A DNA stretch of 64,000 nt from Leifsonia sp. 1010 (GCF_031455295.1 NZ_JAVDSL010000001.1:2147578-2211577), one strand, 5' to 3'; numbered from the stretch's first letter, positions 46,977 through 56,129 are shown. The notes: generated by a model not told the origin, from the letters alone. A program made the numbers and translations.

Positions 46977-47537
46977 ATGTCCGGGCAGCAGGGAGCCCCG
47001 CTGGAGCGCCAGTTCGGAGACGTCCGCGTCCCGATGCTGGTGGCGATGGCGGGGCTTCCTGGTTCCGGGAAGTCCACCATCGCGGAGATCCTGGCCGGGC
47101 GCATGGGTGCCACGGTGATCTCGGTGGACCCGATCGAAGCGGCGATCATCCGCGCGGGGATCGATTCCGACCAGCCGACCGGGCTCGCGGCCTATCTGGT
47201 GGCGGAGACCATGGCGGAGCAGGTGCTGCTCTCGGGCCATTCGGTCGTCGTCGACGCCGTGAACGCCGTCGAGCCGGCGCGTCTGCAGTGGCGCGATCTG
47301 GCGGAGCGGTGCGACGTGAAGCTCCGGGTGGTCGAGACCGTGTGCTCCGACCCGGAGCTCCACGAGGAGCGGCTCAGCAAGCGCAGCGGCCTCGTCGCGG
47401 CCTACGCCGTCGAGCAGAGCACCGACGAGTACGACGAGTGGCGCGGCGCGTGCGGCACGCTGCCTCGGGTGACCTTGGACACTGCGGCGCCGCTGGGCGA
47501 GAACGTCAATACGGCACTGAACTTCGTGGAGGGCTAG
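46977..47537 (+). CDS. P-loop kinase-like protein at the end of the atp operon
   Basis: 186 aa from ATG 46977, one base after the atpC stop, so cotranscribed. Walker A is AGLPGSGKSTIAEIL (~residues 25-39), ISVDPIEAAIIRAG follows, and VVVDAVNAVEPARLQWRDLA resembles the zeta-toxin/gluconate-kinase-like AAA_33 group that phosphorylates small molecules or transfers phosphate. The substrate is unknown and no partner antitoxin is visible. Functional link to ATP synthase is not implied. Confidence 0.82.
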   Translation: MSGQQGAPLERQFGDVRVPMLVAMAGLPGSGKSTIAEILAGRMGATVISVDPIEAAIIRAGIDSDQPTGLAAYLVAETMAEQVLLSGHSVVVDAVNAVEPARLQWRDLAERCDVKLRVVETVCSDPELHEERLSKRSGLVAAYAVEQSTDEYDEWRGACGTLPRVTLDTAAPLGENVNTALNFVEG

Positions 47538-47538
47538 C

Positions 47539-48348
47539 GTGCTCATCCTGCTCCCGCCCTCCGAGACGAAGAGGGACGGGGGAGCGGGGTCTCCGCTCGC
47601 CGTGGAGCGGTTGCGCTTCCCCTCACTGAACCCTGTCCGCCGTGAGGTGGTGGATGCGGTGGTCGAGCTCGCCGCGGACCACGATGCGGCGATCCGCGCG
47701 CTCAAGCTGGGTCCGAAGCAGGCCGGCGAAGTGGAGCGGAACCGCGGCATCCCGTCGGCTCCCACCATGCGTGCGCTAGAGCGATACACGGGCGTCCTCT
47801 ATGACGCCCTCGATGCCGAGTCGCTCTCCTCGGCGGACTGGAAGGTCGCCGCGGAGACGGTCGCCGTGCAGTCGGCGTTGCTCGGTCTGGTCGGCGCGGA
47901 CGATCCGGTGCCGGCGTACCGGCTGTCGTTCGACTCGCGCCTGTCTCTGCGTCGTGGCGCGGCGTCGCTGAAGAAGCGGTGGTCGCAGGCGGGGGCCGCG
48001 GCCCTGGCCGAGCGCGACGACCTCCTGCTCGATCTCCGCTCCGAGGGCTATGCGGCGCTGGCGCCGCTTCCCGAGCGCGACGGCGCCCACTACGTGCGCG
48101 TACTCGCTCGCGACGAGTCGGGGCATGTCCGCGCGCTGAACCACTTCAACAAGCAGGCGAAGGGTCTGCTGACGCGCGCGCTGATCGAGGCCGGAGCGGG
48201 GTTCGAGACGACCGCGTCGCTGCTGGACTGGGCGGATGCCGAGGGGTACGAGCTGCGGCCCGCGGGAGATGGCTCCCGCGACCTGGAGCTCGTCGTCCCA
48301 GAGGTTCGGGGCGCGCCCGGCAAGCTCATGGCGGCGCTGCGGGTGTGA
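47539..48348 (+). CDS. yaaA: YaaA/UPF0246 family peroxide-stress protein
   Basis: 269 aa from GTG 47539, one base after the preceding stop. Starts MLILLPPSETKR, the family hallmark; RGIPSAPTMRALERYTGVLYDAL and HFNKQAKGLLTRALIEAG follow. In E. coli YaaA limits intracellular free iron and DNA damage during H2O2 stress, and the fold binds DNA. Here the N-terminal SETKRDGG segment is intact. Last gene of the readthrough from the atp operon. Confidence 0.9.
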   Translation: MLILLPPSETKRDGGAGSPLAVERLRFPSLNPVRREVVDAVVELAADHDAAIRALKLGPKQAGEVERNRGIPSAPTMRALERYTGVLYDALDAESLSSADWKVAAETVAVQSALLGLVGADDPVPAYRLSFDSRLSLRRGAASLKKRWSQAGAAALAERDDLLLDLRSEGYAALAPLPERDGAHYVRVLARDESGHVRALNHFNKQAKGLLTRALIEAGAGFETTASLLDWADAEGYELRPAGDGSRDLELVVPEVRGAPGKLMAALRV

Positions 48349-48716
48349 CGACACTCCCTGACCTACGACAGCGCCCGAATGGCGACACTCCCGGCCAACT
48401 TTCAGTGGTGCAGGAGTGAAAAGTGAGATAAGCTCACAACCAAGAGAGAGGATCAACTGATCCGAGGCGCGCGCGCACTGGTTGCGTGTTCCGTCTCAAC
48501 AAGTCGGGCCGACGTGTGGTGGCCGACGCGTCATCCCCATGCGTCGTTTCCTTCGCCGGAGTGTGAGGCACCAAGATTCCGCCTGCGGTCGGGCACGAGC
48601 GGTACGCCCTCACCAGCGAGAATCCGGTGTCGGAGTCCATATCCGCCGTCGGCCCGACTCTCTCGGTCCTCTCTCGAGTTCCTCGATCGCGCCCGCGTCG
48701 ATCACTCCTCCGCCGC
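48349..48716. other. 368-nt gap without a recognisable gene
   Basis: Lies between the convergent yaaA and tag genes. It contains GTGAGATAAGCTCAC (48423-48437, 5-bp arms) and GGATCAACTGATCC (6-bp arms) 14 nt later, in an A/T-rich patch (48400-48465) that stands out here. Short open frames on both strands (68-97 codons) show no recognisable motif. It could hold a small RNA or a decayed gene; I cannot tell which. Confidence 0.5.
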
Positions 48717-49316
48717 TCATACCGCGCGGAAGCAGCCCTCGAAGTGATCGTCGACCATCCCGGTCGCCTGCATGAGCGCGTACATCGTGGTCGGGCCGAC
48801 GAACCGGAATCCCCGGCGCCGGAGCTCCTTGCTGAGCGCGGTCGACTCGGCCGTCACGGCGGGGATCTCGCCCCATTCCCGTGGCCGGTGGCCCGTGCGC
48901 GGTCCGGGGGCGAAGCTCCACATGAGCTCTTCGAGCGGCACGTCGAGCTGCAGCACGGCGCGCGCGTTCGAGATGGTCGCCTCGATCTTGCCGCGGTGAC
49001 GGATGATCCGGTCGTCTTGCAGCAGGCGCTGGACGTCGGCCTCGGCCATGGCGGCGACCTTCTCGGGGACGAATCCGAGGAAGGCCTCCCGGAAGGCCGG
49101 CCGTCGGCGCAGGATGGTGATCCACGAGAGCCCTGCCTGGAACCCTTCCAAGCAGAGCTTCTCGTAGAGTGCGCGCGGGTCGTGCTGCGGTCGGCCCCAC
49201 TCCTCGTCGTGGTAGCGGCGGTACTCCGGATCGCTCGCCGACCAGGAGCAGCGGGCGACGCCGTCCTCGCCGACGACGAGGGCGGAGCGGGCGGGGGTCG
49301 TCGTCGTGTCGCTCAT
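48717..49316 (-). CDS. tag: DNA-3-methyladenine glycosylase I
   Basis: 199 aa from ATG 49316 overlapping the ogt stop (ATGA). Family pattern RCSWSASDPEYRRYHDEEWG at the N-terminus (Cys and Trp of the Zn/base pocket), LCLEGFQAGLSWITILRRR, and FVGPTTMYALMQATGMVDDH with the C-terminal His/Cys. Excises 3-methyladenine from alkylated DNA. Forms an alkylation-repair operon with ogt. Confidence 0.95.
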   Translation of the reverse strand: MSDTTTTPARSALVVGEDGVARCSWSASDPEYRRYHDEEWGRPQHDPRALYEKLCLEGFQAGLSWITILRRRPAFREAFLGFVPEKVAAMAEADVQRLLQDDRIIRHRGKIEATISNARAVLQLDVPLEELMWSFAPGPRTGHRPREWGEIPAVTAESTALSKELRRRGFRFVGPTTMYALMQATGMVDDHFEGCFRAV

Positions 49317-49810
49317 GCGGCCAGCAGGATCCCCTCGTGCTCGAGGAGCCAGATCTTGGTGGGGATGCCGTCGCCACCGCTGTAGCCGGTGACCCGTCCG
49401 CTGGAGGAGAGCACGCGGTGGCAGCCCACGATGATGGGCACGGGGTTCGCCCCGACCGCGCCGCCGATCGCCCGCCCGTAGCCGGCGTGACCGAGCGACG
49501 CGCCGAGCTCGCCATACGAGACGAAGGTGCCGAATTCGAGCGACGCCAGCCTCTCCCACACCGCCTGGCGGAACGGAGTGCCCTGCAGCCGGACCGGGAC
49601 GTCGAACGTGCGCCGCGACCCGGAGAAGTACTCCTCCAGCTGAGCGGCCGCGTCGTCGAGCACGGGCGTGCTGCGTTCGGGATGGTCTTCGAGCGGGAGG
49701 TGCCCGGCCCGTTCGATGGAGAGCGACGTGACGGCCGTACCGTCGCTGGTCAGTTCGAGCCGCCCGATGGGGCTCGTGGTGCGGAGGAGATAGGCGAAGG
49801 AACTGCTCAT
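49313..49810 (-). CDS. ogt: Methylated-DNA-protein-cysteine S-methyltransferase
   Basis: 165 aa. N-terminal RNase H-like domain, then helix-turn-helix (TPFRQAVWERLASLEFGT, SYGELGASLGHAGYGRAIGG) and active site IIVGCHRVLSSSGRVTGYSG with alkyl-accepting Cys130. The residue before Cys is Gly instead of the common Pro (PCHRV). Repairs O6-methylguanine. A TAGAGT box (49822-49817) ends 6 nt before the ATG: leaderless. Promoter for the ogt-tag pair. Confidence 0.95.
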   Translation of the reverse strand: MSSSFAYLLRTTSPIGRLELTSDGTAVTSLSIERAGHLPLEDHPERSTPVLDDAAAQLEEYFSGSRRTFDVPVRLQGTPFRQAVWERLASLEFGTFVSYGELGASLGHAGYGRAIGGAVGANPVPIIVGCHRVLSSSGRVTGYSGGDGIPTKIWLLEHEGILLAA

Positions 49811-49953
49811 GGGACGACTCTAGGGCGCTCCACCGACGCCCACTCGCGGGAATCGGACATCGGGGGATAACGTGGCGCGCTCCCGATCTGTGGACGGTTT
49901 CGCGCTCTCCATACGCCTCCGCGCCCGGCCGGCGTCCTGCCTAGACTCGACGC

Positions 49954-50925
49954 ATGGCGAACATCGAATACCGCACCCTCGGCCCTTCCGGCCTCGTCGT
50001 CTCCACCATCGGCCTCGGCTGCAACAACTTCGGCCGGAAGGACACCGTCACCGAGACGCAGGAGGGCACCGACGCGGTGATCGGCGCCGCGATCGATGCC
50101 GGCGTGACGCTGTTCGACACCGCCGATATCTACGGTTCCGAACGCGGGCTGTCCGAGACGCTGATGGGCAAATCGCTCGAGGGCAAGCGCGACCGCATCG
50201 TCCTCGCCACGAAGTTCGGGATGGACATGGCCGGTCTCAACGGACCCGACTGGGATGCGCGCGCCTCCCGCCGCTACATCCGCCTCGCGGTCGAGAGCTC
50301 GCTCCGCCGGCTCCGCACCGACTGGATCGACCTCTACCAGCTGCACCGCCCCGACCCCGTGACGCCCATCGAGGAGACCCTCGCGACGCTCGACGATCTG
50401 ATCACCGAGGGGAAGATCCGCTACATCGGCCACTCCAACCTGTCGGGGTGGCAGATCGCCGAGGCCGAGTTCACCGCCCGACTCATCGGGCACCCGAAGT
50501 TCATCTCCGCGCAGAACGAGTACAGCCTTCTCGCGCGTGATGTCGAGCGGGAGGTGCTCCCGGCCGTGAACCGCTACGGTCTTGGCTTCCTGCCGTTCTT
50601 CCCCCTCTACAACGGCCTGTTCACGGGCAAGTTCACGCGCGAGGGCGGCCCCGCCGACAGCCGGATCATGCACATCCGCCGTCACCTGCTCGACGAGGCG
50701 CCTTGGGACAGGATCGAGCGCTACCAGGCGTTCTGCGATGAGCGCGGCGTCACGATGCTGGCCGCGACCTTCGCCTGGCTGCTCGCCCAGCCGGGGCTGT
50801 CGAGCGTCATTGCGGGGGCGACGAAACCGGAGCAGATCGTCGCGAACGCCGAGGCGGCGACCGCGTGGAAGCCGACGGCGGAGGAGGTCGCCGAGATCGG
50901 GGAGATCTTCGCTCCAGCGGGCTGA
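49954..50925 (+). CDS. Aldo/keto reductase
   Basis: 323 aa (beta/alpha)8 barrel. The catalytic set is present: LFDTADIYGSERGLSE (Asp, Tyr), VLATKFGMD (Lys) and DLYQLHRPDP (His). NADPH-site residues lie in SVIAGATKPEQIVANAEA. Resembles the YghZ/Tas-type soluble reductases that reduce aldehydes and ketones; substrate unknown. TAGACT (49942-49947) ends 6 nt before the ATG and no Shine-Dalgarno sequence is present, so probably leaderless. Confidence 0.92.
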   Translation: MANIEYRTLGPSGLVVSTIGLGCNNFGRKDTVTETQEGTDAVIGAAIDAGVTLFDTADIYGSERGLSETLMGKSLEGKRDRIVLATKFGMDMAGLNGPDWDARASRRYIRLAVESSLRRLRTDWIDLYQLHRPDPVTPIEETLATLDDLITEGKIRYIGHSNLSGWQIAEAEFTARLIGHPKFISAQNEYSLLARDVEREVLPAVNRYGLGFLPFFPLYNGLFTGKFTREGGPADSRIMHIRRHLLDEAPWDRIERYQAFCDERGVTMLAATFAWLLAQPGLSSVIAGATKPEQIVANAEAATAWKPTAEEVAEIGEIFAPAG

Positions 50926-50947
50926 AATCGCGTGAGAAAAACCTTGT

Positions 50948-50963
50948 GAGTGAGCACTCACTC
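50948..50963. promoter_or_regulatory. TetR operator upstream of the heterodimeric ABC exporter operon
   Basis: GAGTGAGCACTCACTC has perfect 7-bp inverted arms around CA. It lies just upstream of TAGAGT (50968-50973), a -10 that ends 6 nt before the TetR GTG. A repressor bound here would block the promoter, giving autoregulation of the tetR-ABC-ABC operon. Confidence 0.75.
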
Positions 50964-50979
50964 CGGGTAGAGTCGCCGC

Positions 50980-51612
50980 GTGACGAACGACGCAGCGACA
51001 GAAGCCCAGCCGCGCTCGCGCGCGCAGCCGATGGCGGTGGACGACCGCAAGGCGATGATCATCGACGCGGTCATCCCGCTGCTGCTCGAGCACGGGCGCG
51101 GGATGACGTCACGCCAGATCGCCGAGGCCGCCGGCATCGCCGAAGGCACCATCTTCCGCGCCTTCGGTGACAAGGAGACGCTCGTGCAGGCGGCGATCGA
51201 GAAGTACCTCGATCCGGAGCCGCTGCGCGAGGCGCTCCGCAGCATCGACCCAGCGCTCCCGCTGGAGAACAAGATGCGCGCGATCCTGTACCTGCTGCGC
51301 GAGCGCTTCCAGAGCGTCATGCGGATCATGCCCGTCATCGGCGCACAGCGCCCGCCTGTGCCGCAGGAGCGCGGCGAGTTCGCCCGCATCATCGCCCGGA
51401 TCCTGGAGCCGGAGGCCGGTGAGCTCAACTGGCCGCCGGAGCGGGTCGCCCACCTGCTGCGGCTGATCAGCTTCTCCTCCGCGTTCCCCGCGCTCAACGA
51501 GGGCATCGAGTTCAGCATCGACGACCTCGCCCGGATGACGCTGGTCGGCGTCGCCGGGACCTCGCCCCACGTTCTCTTCCCGTCATCCGACACGGAGGCA
51601 TCATGCTCCTGA
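50980..51612 (+). CDS. TetR family regulator of the ABC exporter operon
   Basis: 210 aa from GTG 50980, probably leaderless. Helix-turn-helix at ~residues 25-70 (IIDAVIPLLLEHGRGMTS, RQIAEAAGIAEGTIFRAFGD). The C-terminal ligand domain is not assigned. Its end overlaps the first ABC gene by 10 bp, so regulator and transporter are cotranscribed and balanced. Likely autorepressed through the operator at 50948-50963. Confidence 0.92.
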   Translation: MTNDAATEAQPRSRAQPMAVDDRKAMIIDAVIPLLLEHGRGMTSRQIAEAAGIAEGTIFRAFGDKETLVQAAIEKYLDPEPLREALRSIDPALPLENKMRAILYLLRERFQSVMRIMPVIGAQRPPVPQERGEFARIIARILEPEAGELNWPPERVAHLLRLISFSSAFPALNEGIEFSIDDLARMTLVGVAGTSPHVLFPSSDTEASCS

Positions 51613-53336
51613 GACTGCTCGGCCGGTTCCTCCGGCCGCACTGGCCGCTACTGATCGGGGTGATCGTCTTCCAGCTGGCGCAATCGCTGCTCTCGCTATG
51701 GCTGCCGACCCTCAACGCCGACATCACCGACAACGGCATCGCCAAGGGCGACACCGGATACATCATGGCCGTCGGCGCCGAGATGCTCGGCGTGACGCTG
51801 GTGCAGGTCGCCTGCGCCATCACCGCCGTCTACTTCGGCGCCAAGGTCGCGATGCTCGTCGGCCGTGACCTGCGCGAGGCGATCTTCCACCGGGTCGGGG
51901 AGTTCTCGGAGCGCGAGGTGTCGTCCTTCGGTGCGCCCTCGCTGATCACCCGCAACACCAACGACGTCCAGCAGGTGCAGATGCTGGTGATGATGACGTG
52001 CACGCTGCTCGTCTCGGCGCCCATCCTCGCGGTCGGCGGGATCGTGCTGGCGATGCAGCAGGACATCGACCTGTCGTGGCTCATCGCCGTGAGCGTCCCG
52101 GCGCTGCTGGTCGCGGTGAGCATCATCATCGCGCGCATGGTGCCGCTGTTCCGACGCATGCAGGACAGGATCGACCGCGTCAACCGCGTGCTCCGCGAGC
52201 AGCTGACCGGCCTCCGCGTGGTGCGCGCGTTCGTGCGCGAACGCGTCGAGACCGACCGGTTCCGGCTCGCGAACGACCAGGTGACCGAGACGGCGCTCAA
52301 GGCGGGCCGGCTGTTCGCCCTGATGTTCCCGATCGTGATGCTCGTGCTCAACGTGTCGAGTGTCGCGGTGATCTGGTTCGGCTCGTTCCGCGTTCAGGAC
52401 GGTTCGCTCCAGGTGGGCACGCTGACGGCGTTCCTGCAGTACCTCATGCAGATTCTCATGGGCGTCATGATGTCGACGATGATGGCGGTGCTCGTGCCGC
52501 GCGCCTCGGTGTGCGCCGACCGCATCGGCGAGGTGCTCGGCACGGAGCCGTCCGTTCGTGCCTCCGACAGCCCGGTCACCGAGGTGGAGGCGCACGGAAC
52601 GGTGGAGTTCGTCGACGTCGGCTTCTCGTATCCCGGCGCCGAGCATCCCGTGCTCACCGACATCACCTTCCTCGCCGAGGCGGGGCGGACGACCGCCATC
52701 ATCGGCAGCACCGGCGCGGGCAAGACGACGCTGGTGAACCTCATCCCGCGCCTGTTCGATGCGACGAGCGGGATCGTGCTGGTCGACGGTGTGGATGTCG
52801 CGGACCTCGACCCGGAGGTGCTGTGGTCCCGCATCGGGATCGTGCCGCAGCGCCCCTACCTGTTCTCGGGCACGGTGGCGTCGAACCTGCGCTACGGCAA
52901 TCCGGATGCCACCGACGACGAACTCTGGCACGCCCTCGAGGTGGCGCAGGCGCGCGACTTCGTCGAGGCGATGCCGGAGGGACTCGACGCCCCGATCGCG
53001 CAGGGCGGCACCAACGTCTCCGGCGGTCAGCGGCAGCGGCTCGCGATCGCTCGCGCTCTGGTCAGGAAGCCGGAGATCTTCGTCTTCGACGACTCCTTCT
53101 CGGCGCTCGACACCGCGACCGACGCGCGGCTCCGTGCGGCGCTCGCACAGGATGTGACCGACGCGACCATGATCGTGGTCGCCCAGCGGGTGTCCACCAT
53201 CGTGGACGCCGACCAGATCATCGTCCTCGACGACGGCCGGGTGGTCGGTCGCGGGACGCACGACGAACTCCTCGAGACCAACGAGACTTACGCCGAGATC
53301 GTCTCGTCGCAGCTCGCGGCTCAGGATGCGGCATAG
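51603..53336 (+). CDS. Heterodimeric ABC exporter half with degenerate ATPase site
   Basis: 577 aa: a six-helix type IV exporter domain (~1-310) and an ATPase domain. Walker A IIGSTGAGKTTLVN (~370) and signature NVSGGQRQRLAIARAL are normal. The Walker B is IFVFDDSFSALD, with Asp497 where the catalytic Glu belongs, and the switch histidine is replaced by Gln528 (VVAQRVSTI). This is the pattern of the degenerate half in heterodimeric exporters such as TM287/288, LmrCD and BmrCD. Probably exports drugs or lipids with the downstream partner. Confidence 0.93.
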   Translation: MLLRLLGRFLRPHWPLLIGVIVFQLAQSLLSLWLPTLNADITDNGIAKGDTGYIMAVGAEMLGVTLVQVACAITAVYFGAKVAMLVGRDLREAIFHRVGEFSEREVSSFGAPSLITRNTNDVQQVQMLVMMTCTLLVSAPILAVGGIVLAMQQDIDLSWLIAVSVPALLVAVSIIIARMVPLFRRMQDRIDRVNRVLREQLTGLRVVRAFVRERVETDRFRLANDQVTETALKAGRLFALMFPIVMLVLNVSSVAVIWFGSFRVQDGSLQVGTLTAFLQYLMQILMGVMMSTMMAVLVPRASVCADRIGEVLGTEPSVRASDSPVTEVEAHGTVEFVDVGFSYPGAEHPVLTDITFLAEAGRTTAIIGSTGAGKTTLVNLIPRLFDATSGIVLVDGVDVADLDPEVLWSRIGIVPQRPYLFSGTVASNLRYGNPDATDDELWHALEVAQARDFVEAMPEGLDAPIAQGGTNVSGGQRQRLAIARALVRKPEIFVFDDSFSALDTATDARLRAALAQDVTDATMIVVAQRVSTIVDADQIIVLDDGRVVGRGTHDELLETNETYAEIVSSQLAAQDAA

Positions 53337-53347
53337 GGAGAAGCGGG

Positions 53348-55321
53348 ATGAGCGACAAGACGACGACGCCCGAGCGGCCGGCCGGCCCTCCGATCCGGCG
53401 CGGACCCGGCGGGGGAGGACCGTTCGCCGGATTCGGCATGCCCGTGCAGAAGTCGATGAACTTCGGCCCGAGCGCGAAGCGCCTGCTCGGCCGCCTCCGC
53501 CCGGAGAGGCTGCCGCTGGTCGCGGTGACGCTGCTCGCGGTGGTGTCCGTGACGTTCGCGGTGCTCGGGCCCAAGCTGCTCGGCAACGCGATCAACCTGG
53601 TCTTCGCCGGTGCCCTCTCCCTGCAGTTCCCGAAGGGCGAGACGCAGGCGCAGGTCATCGCCGGCCTGCGCGCCAAGGGCCAGGACCAGTACGCTGACCT
53701 GCTCTCCGGCACGACCTTCACGCCCGGCGCGGGCATCGACTTCACCGCGGTCGGCCAGACCCTGCTCTGGGTGCTCGCGCTGTACATCCTGTCGTCGGTG
53801 TTCAGCTACCTGCAGGCGTACGTGCTCAACGGCGTCACGCAGCGCACGGTCTACCGCCTGCGCTCGGACGTGGAGGACAAGCTGCACCGCCTCCCGTTGA
53901 AGTACTTCGACGGGATGCAGCGGGGAGAGCTGCTGAGCCGGGTCACGAACGACATCGACAACATCTCGCAGTCGCTGCAGCAGACGATGAGCCAGTTGCT
54001 CACGTCGCTGCTGACGGTCGTCGGAGTGGTCGTGCTGATGTTCGTCATCTCGCCGCTCCTCGCGCTGATCGCGCTCATCACCATCCCGCTGACCCTGGTC
54101 ATCACCACGATCATCGCGAAGCGCTCGCAGAAGCTCTTCGTCGCCCAGTGGCGGCACACCGGCGAGCTGAACGGCCAGATCGAGGAGGCGTTCACCGGTC
54201 ACTCGCTGGTCAAGGTGTTCGGCCGCCACCGCGAGGTCGAGGCCCGGTTCCGCGAGAAGAACCAGGAGATGTACCGGGCGAGCTTCGGCGCCCAGTTCAT
54301 CTCGGGCATCATCATGCCGGCGATGATGTTCGTCGGGAACCTGATGTACGTCGCCATCGCGGTGGTCGGCGGACTGCAGGTGGCGAGCGGCGCGATGCAG
54401 CTCGGTGACGTGACGGCGTTCATCCAGTACTCCCGGCAGTTCACGCAGCCGCTCACCCAGCTCGGGTCGATGGCGAACCTGCTGCAGTCGGGCGTCGCGA
54501 GCGCCGAGCGCGTTTTCGAGCTGCTGGACGCCGACGAGCAGTCTCCCGACCCGCGCGAGCCGGAGAGTCCAGCCGGCACCAAGGGCCTCCTGACGTTCGA
54601 GGACGTCTCGTTCCGCTACGTGGAGGACACCCCGCTGATCGAGGACCTGTCGCTGGTGGCCCAGCCCGGGCAGACCGTGGCGATCGTCGGACCGACGGGC
54701 GCCGGCAAGACCACGCTCGTGAACCTGATGATGCGCTTTTACGAGTTGGACGGCGGACGCATCACCCTGGACGGCGTCGACATCGCCTCGATGAGCAGGC
54801 ACGACCTGCGGAGCCGCATGGGGATGGTGCTGCAGGACACCTGGCTGTTCAAGGGCACCATCCGCGACAACATCCTCTACGGCCGCCCGGACGCGACAGA
54901 GGAGGAGGTGCTGGATGCGGCGCGCGCGACCTACGTCGACCGTTTCGTCCACTCGCTGCCCGACGGCTACGACACCATCCTCGACGACGAGGGATCGAAC
55001 ATCTCTGCAGGGGAGAAGCAGCTGCTCACGATCGCGCGGGCCTTCCTTGCGCGGCCGAGCGTGCTCATCCTCGACGAGGCGACCTCGTCCGTCGACACCC
55101 GCACCGAGCTGCTCGTGCAGAAGGCGATGAGCGCGCTGCGGGCCGACCGGACGTCGTTCGTCATCGCGCACAGACTCTCCACGATCCGCGACGCCGACCT
55201 CATCCTGGTGATGGAGGCTGGGCGCATCGTGGAGCAGGGAACGCACGCCGAGCTGCTGGCGCGCGGCGGCGCGTACTACTCGCTCTACAACGCGCAGTTC
55301 GCCGGGGCGGCGGACGAGTAG
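53348..55321 (+). CDS. Heterodimeric ABC exporter half with intact ATPase site
   Basis: 657 aa, 11 nt after its partner. A Gly/Pro-rich cytoplasmic N-terminus (~1-45) precedes six helices. An extra periplasmic loop lies between helices 1 and 2 (~85-130, FPKGETQAQVIAGLRAKGQD). The ATPase domain has Walker A VGPTGAGKTTLVNLMMRF, Walker B LILDEATSSVD with Glu577 and switch His in VIAHRLSTI, but a variant signature (NISAGEKQLLTIARAF). Together with the previous protein it makes one canonical and one degenerate ATP site. Confidence 0.94.
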   Translation: MSDKTTTPERPAGPPIRRGPGGGGPFAGFGMPVQKSMNFGPSAKRLLGRLRPERLPLVAVTLLAVVSVTFAVLGPKLLGNAINLVFAGALSLQFPKGETQAQVIAGLRAKGQDQYADLLSGTTFTPGAGIDFTAVGQTLLWVLALYILSSVFSYLQAYVLNGVTQRTVYRLRSDVEDKLHRLPLKYFDGMQRGELLSRVTNDIDNISQSLQQTMSQLLTSLLTVVGVVVLMFVISPLLALIALITIPLTLVITTIIAKRSQKLFVAQWRHTGELNGQIEEAFTGHSLVKVFGRHREVEARFREKNQEMYRASFGAQFISGIIMPAMMFVGNLMYVAIAVVGGLQVASGAMQLGDVTAFIQYSRQFTQPLTQLGSMANLLQSGVASAERVFELLDADEQSPDPREPESPAGTKGLLTFEDVSFRYVEDTPLIEDLSLVAQPGQTVAIVGPTGAGKTTLVNLMMRFYELDGGRITLDGVDIASMSRHDLRSRMGMVLQDTWLFKGTIRDNILYGRPDATEEEVLDAARATYVDRFVHSLPDGYDTILDDEGSNISAGEKQLLTIARAFLARPSVLILDEATSSVDTRTELLVQKAMSALRADRTSFVIAHRLSTIRDADLILVMEAGRIVEQGTHAELLARGGAYYSLYNAQFAGAADE

Positions 55322-55334
55322 GGGTCTGTGCCGA

Positions 55335-56126
55335 TCACGGCTCCGCGAGGCGGGACGCGTACGCGCGCACGCACCAGAAGACGCCGTACGCGATCAGGCC
55401 GAGGGCGATGAGGATGAGGAGGACGACGCCGAACGGGACCTCGGTGAGCGCCTTCAGGCTGCCGTCGAGTCCGCCCGCCTTCTCGGGGTCGGACGTGAAG
55501 GCGCCGAAGACGACCAGACCGCCGACGATCACCAGGGCGACGCCCTTGGAGACGTAGCCGACGCGGCCCAGCGTCGTCGTGACGGTCGCCCAGCGGTTCG
55601 GCGGGAGGCGCAGGTCGCGCTCGAACCTGTGGGTCAGGCCGTTCACGGCGAAGACGACGCCGACGACCACGATCGCGATCCCGATGCCGGCGAGGAGGAA
55701 GACTCCGCCGGGCGTCGCCAGCAGCTTCGCGCTCATCGACTTCTCGGAGGTGGACGCATCCTGCCGGCCGCCGGACGCGATGGAGATCGCGATGCCCGCG
55801 AGGGCGGCGTACACGACGCACTTGGCGACCTCCGTCACCTTCTGGCCCGGCTTGTGCGCGGTGATCGCCTGCAGGATCTGCCAGGCCGCCAGGAAGATGA
55901 GCCCCACGATCACGGCCCACAGCACGAAGAGGCCGCCGGGCACGGCGACGAGCGCCTGCAGGGCACCGGACTGGTCGGCATCCCCGCCCGATCCGAACGC
56001 GACGGCCAGCGCGATGACGCCGATCAGGATGTGCAGGATGCCGATGGCGGCGAGGCCGACGCGGGCGAGACCGCGCACGAGCGGATGGCGTTCGACCCGG
56101 GAGGCGACCCGGCTGGGGGAGGTCAT
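55335..56126 (-). CDS. DUF1206 integral membrane protein
   Basis: 263 aa. Three internal repeats of paired membrane helices (LARVGLAAIGILHILIGVIA, VAKCVVYAALAGIAISIAS, GRVGYVSKGVALVIVGGLVV and their partners), about six helices in total, match the DUF1206 repeat layout. Function unknown. Probably leaderless: TAGCGT (56139-56134) ends 7 nt before the ATG and sits in an inverted repeat. Divergent from nusA. Confidence 0.9.
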   Translation of the reverse strand: MTSPSRVASRVERHPLVRGLARVGLAAIGILHILIGVIALAVAFGSGGDADQSGALQALVAVPGGLFVLWAVIVGLIFLAAWQILQAITAHKPGQKVTEVAKCVVYAALAGIAISIASGGRQDASTSEKSMSAKLLATPGGVFLLAGIGIAIVVVGVVFAVNGLTHRFERDLRLPPNRWATVTTTLGRVGYVSKGVALVIVGGLVVFGAFTSDPEKAGGLDGSLKALTEVPFGVVLLILIALGLIAYGVFWCVRAYASRLAEP

Positions 56127-56129
56127 GGC

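Noticed and set aside
46977..47537. Zeta-type toxin of a toxin-antitoxin pair
   Set aside because: Only the P-loop resembles zeta/AAA_33 proteins; no antitoxin gene is adjacent and it is the tail of the atp operon.
48434..48640. 68-codon minus-strand frame in the 368-nt gap
   Set aside because: No ribosome site, no recognisable motif and codon use unlike the neighbours; not supported as a gene.
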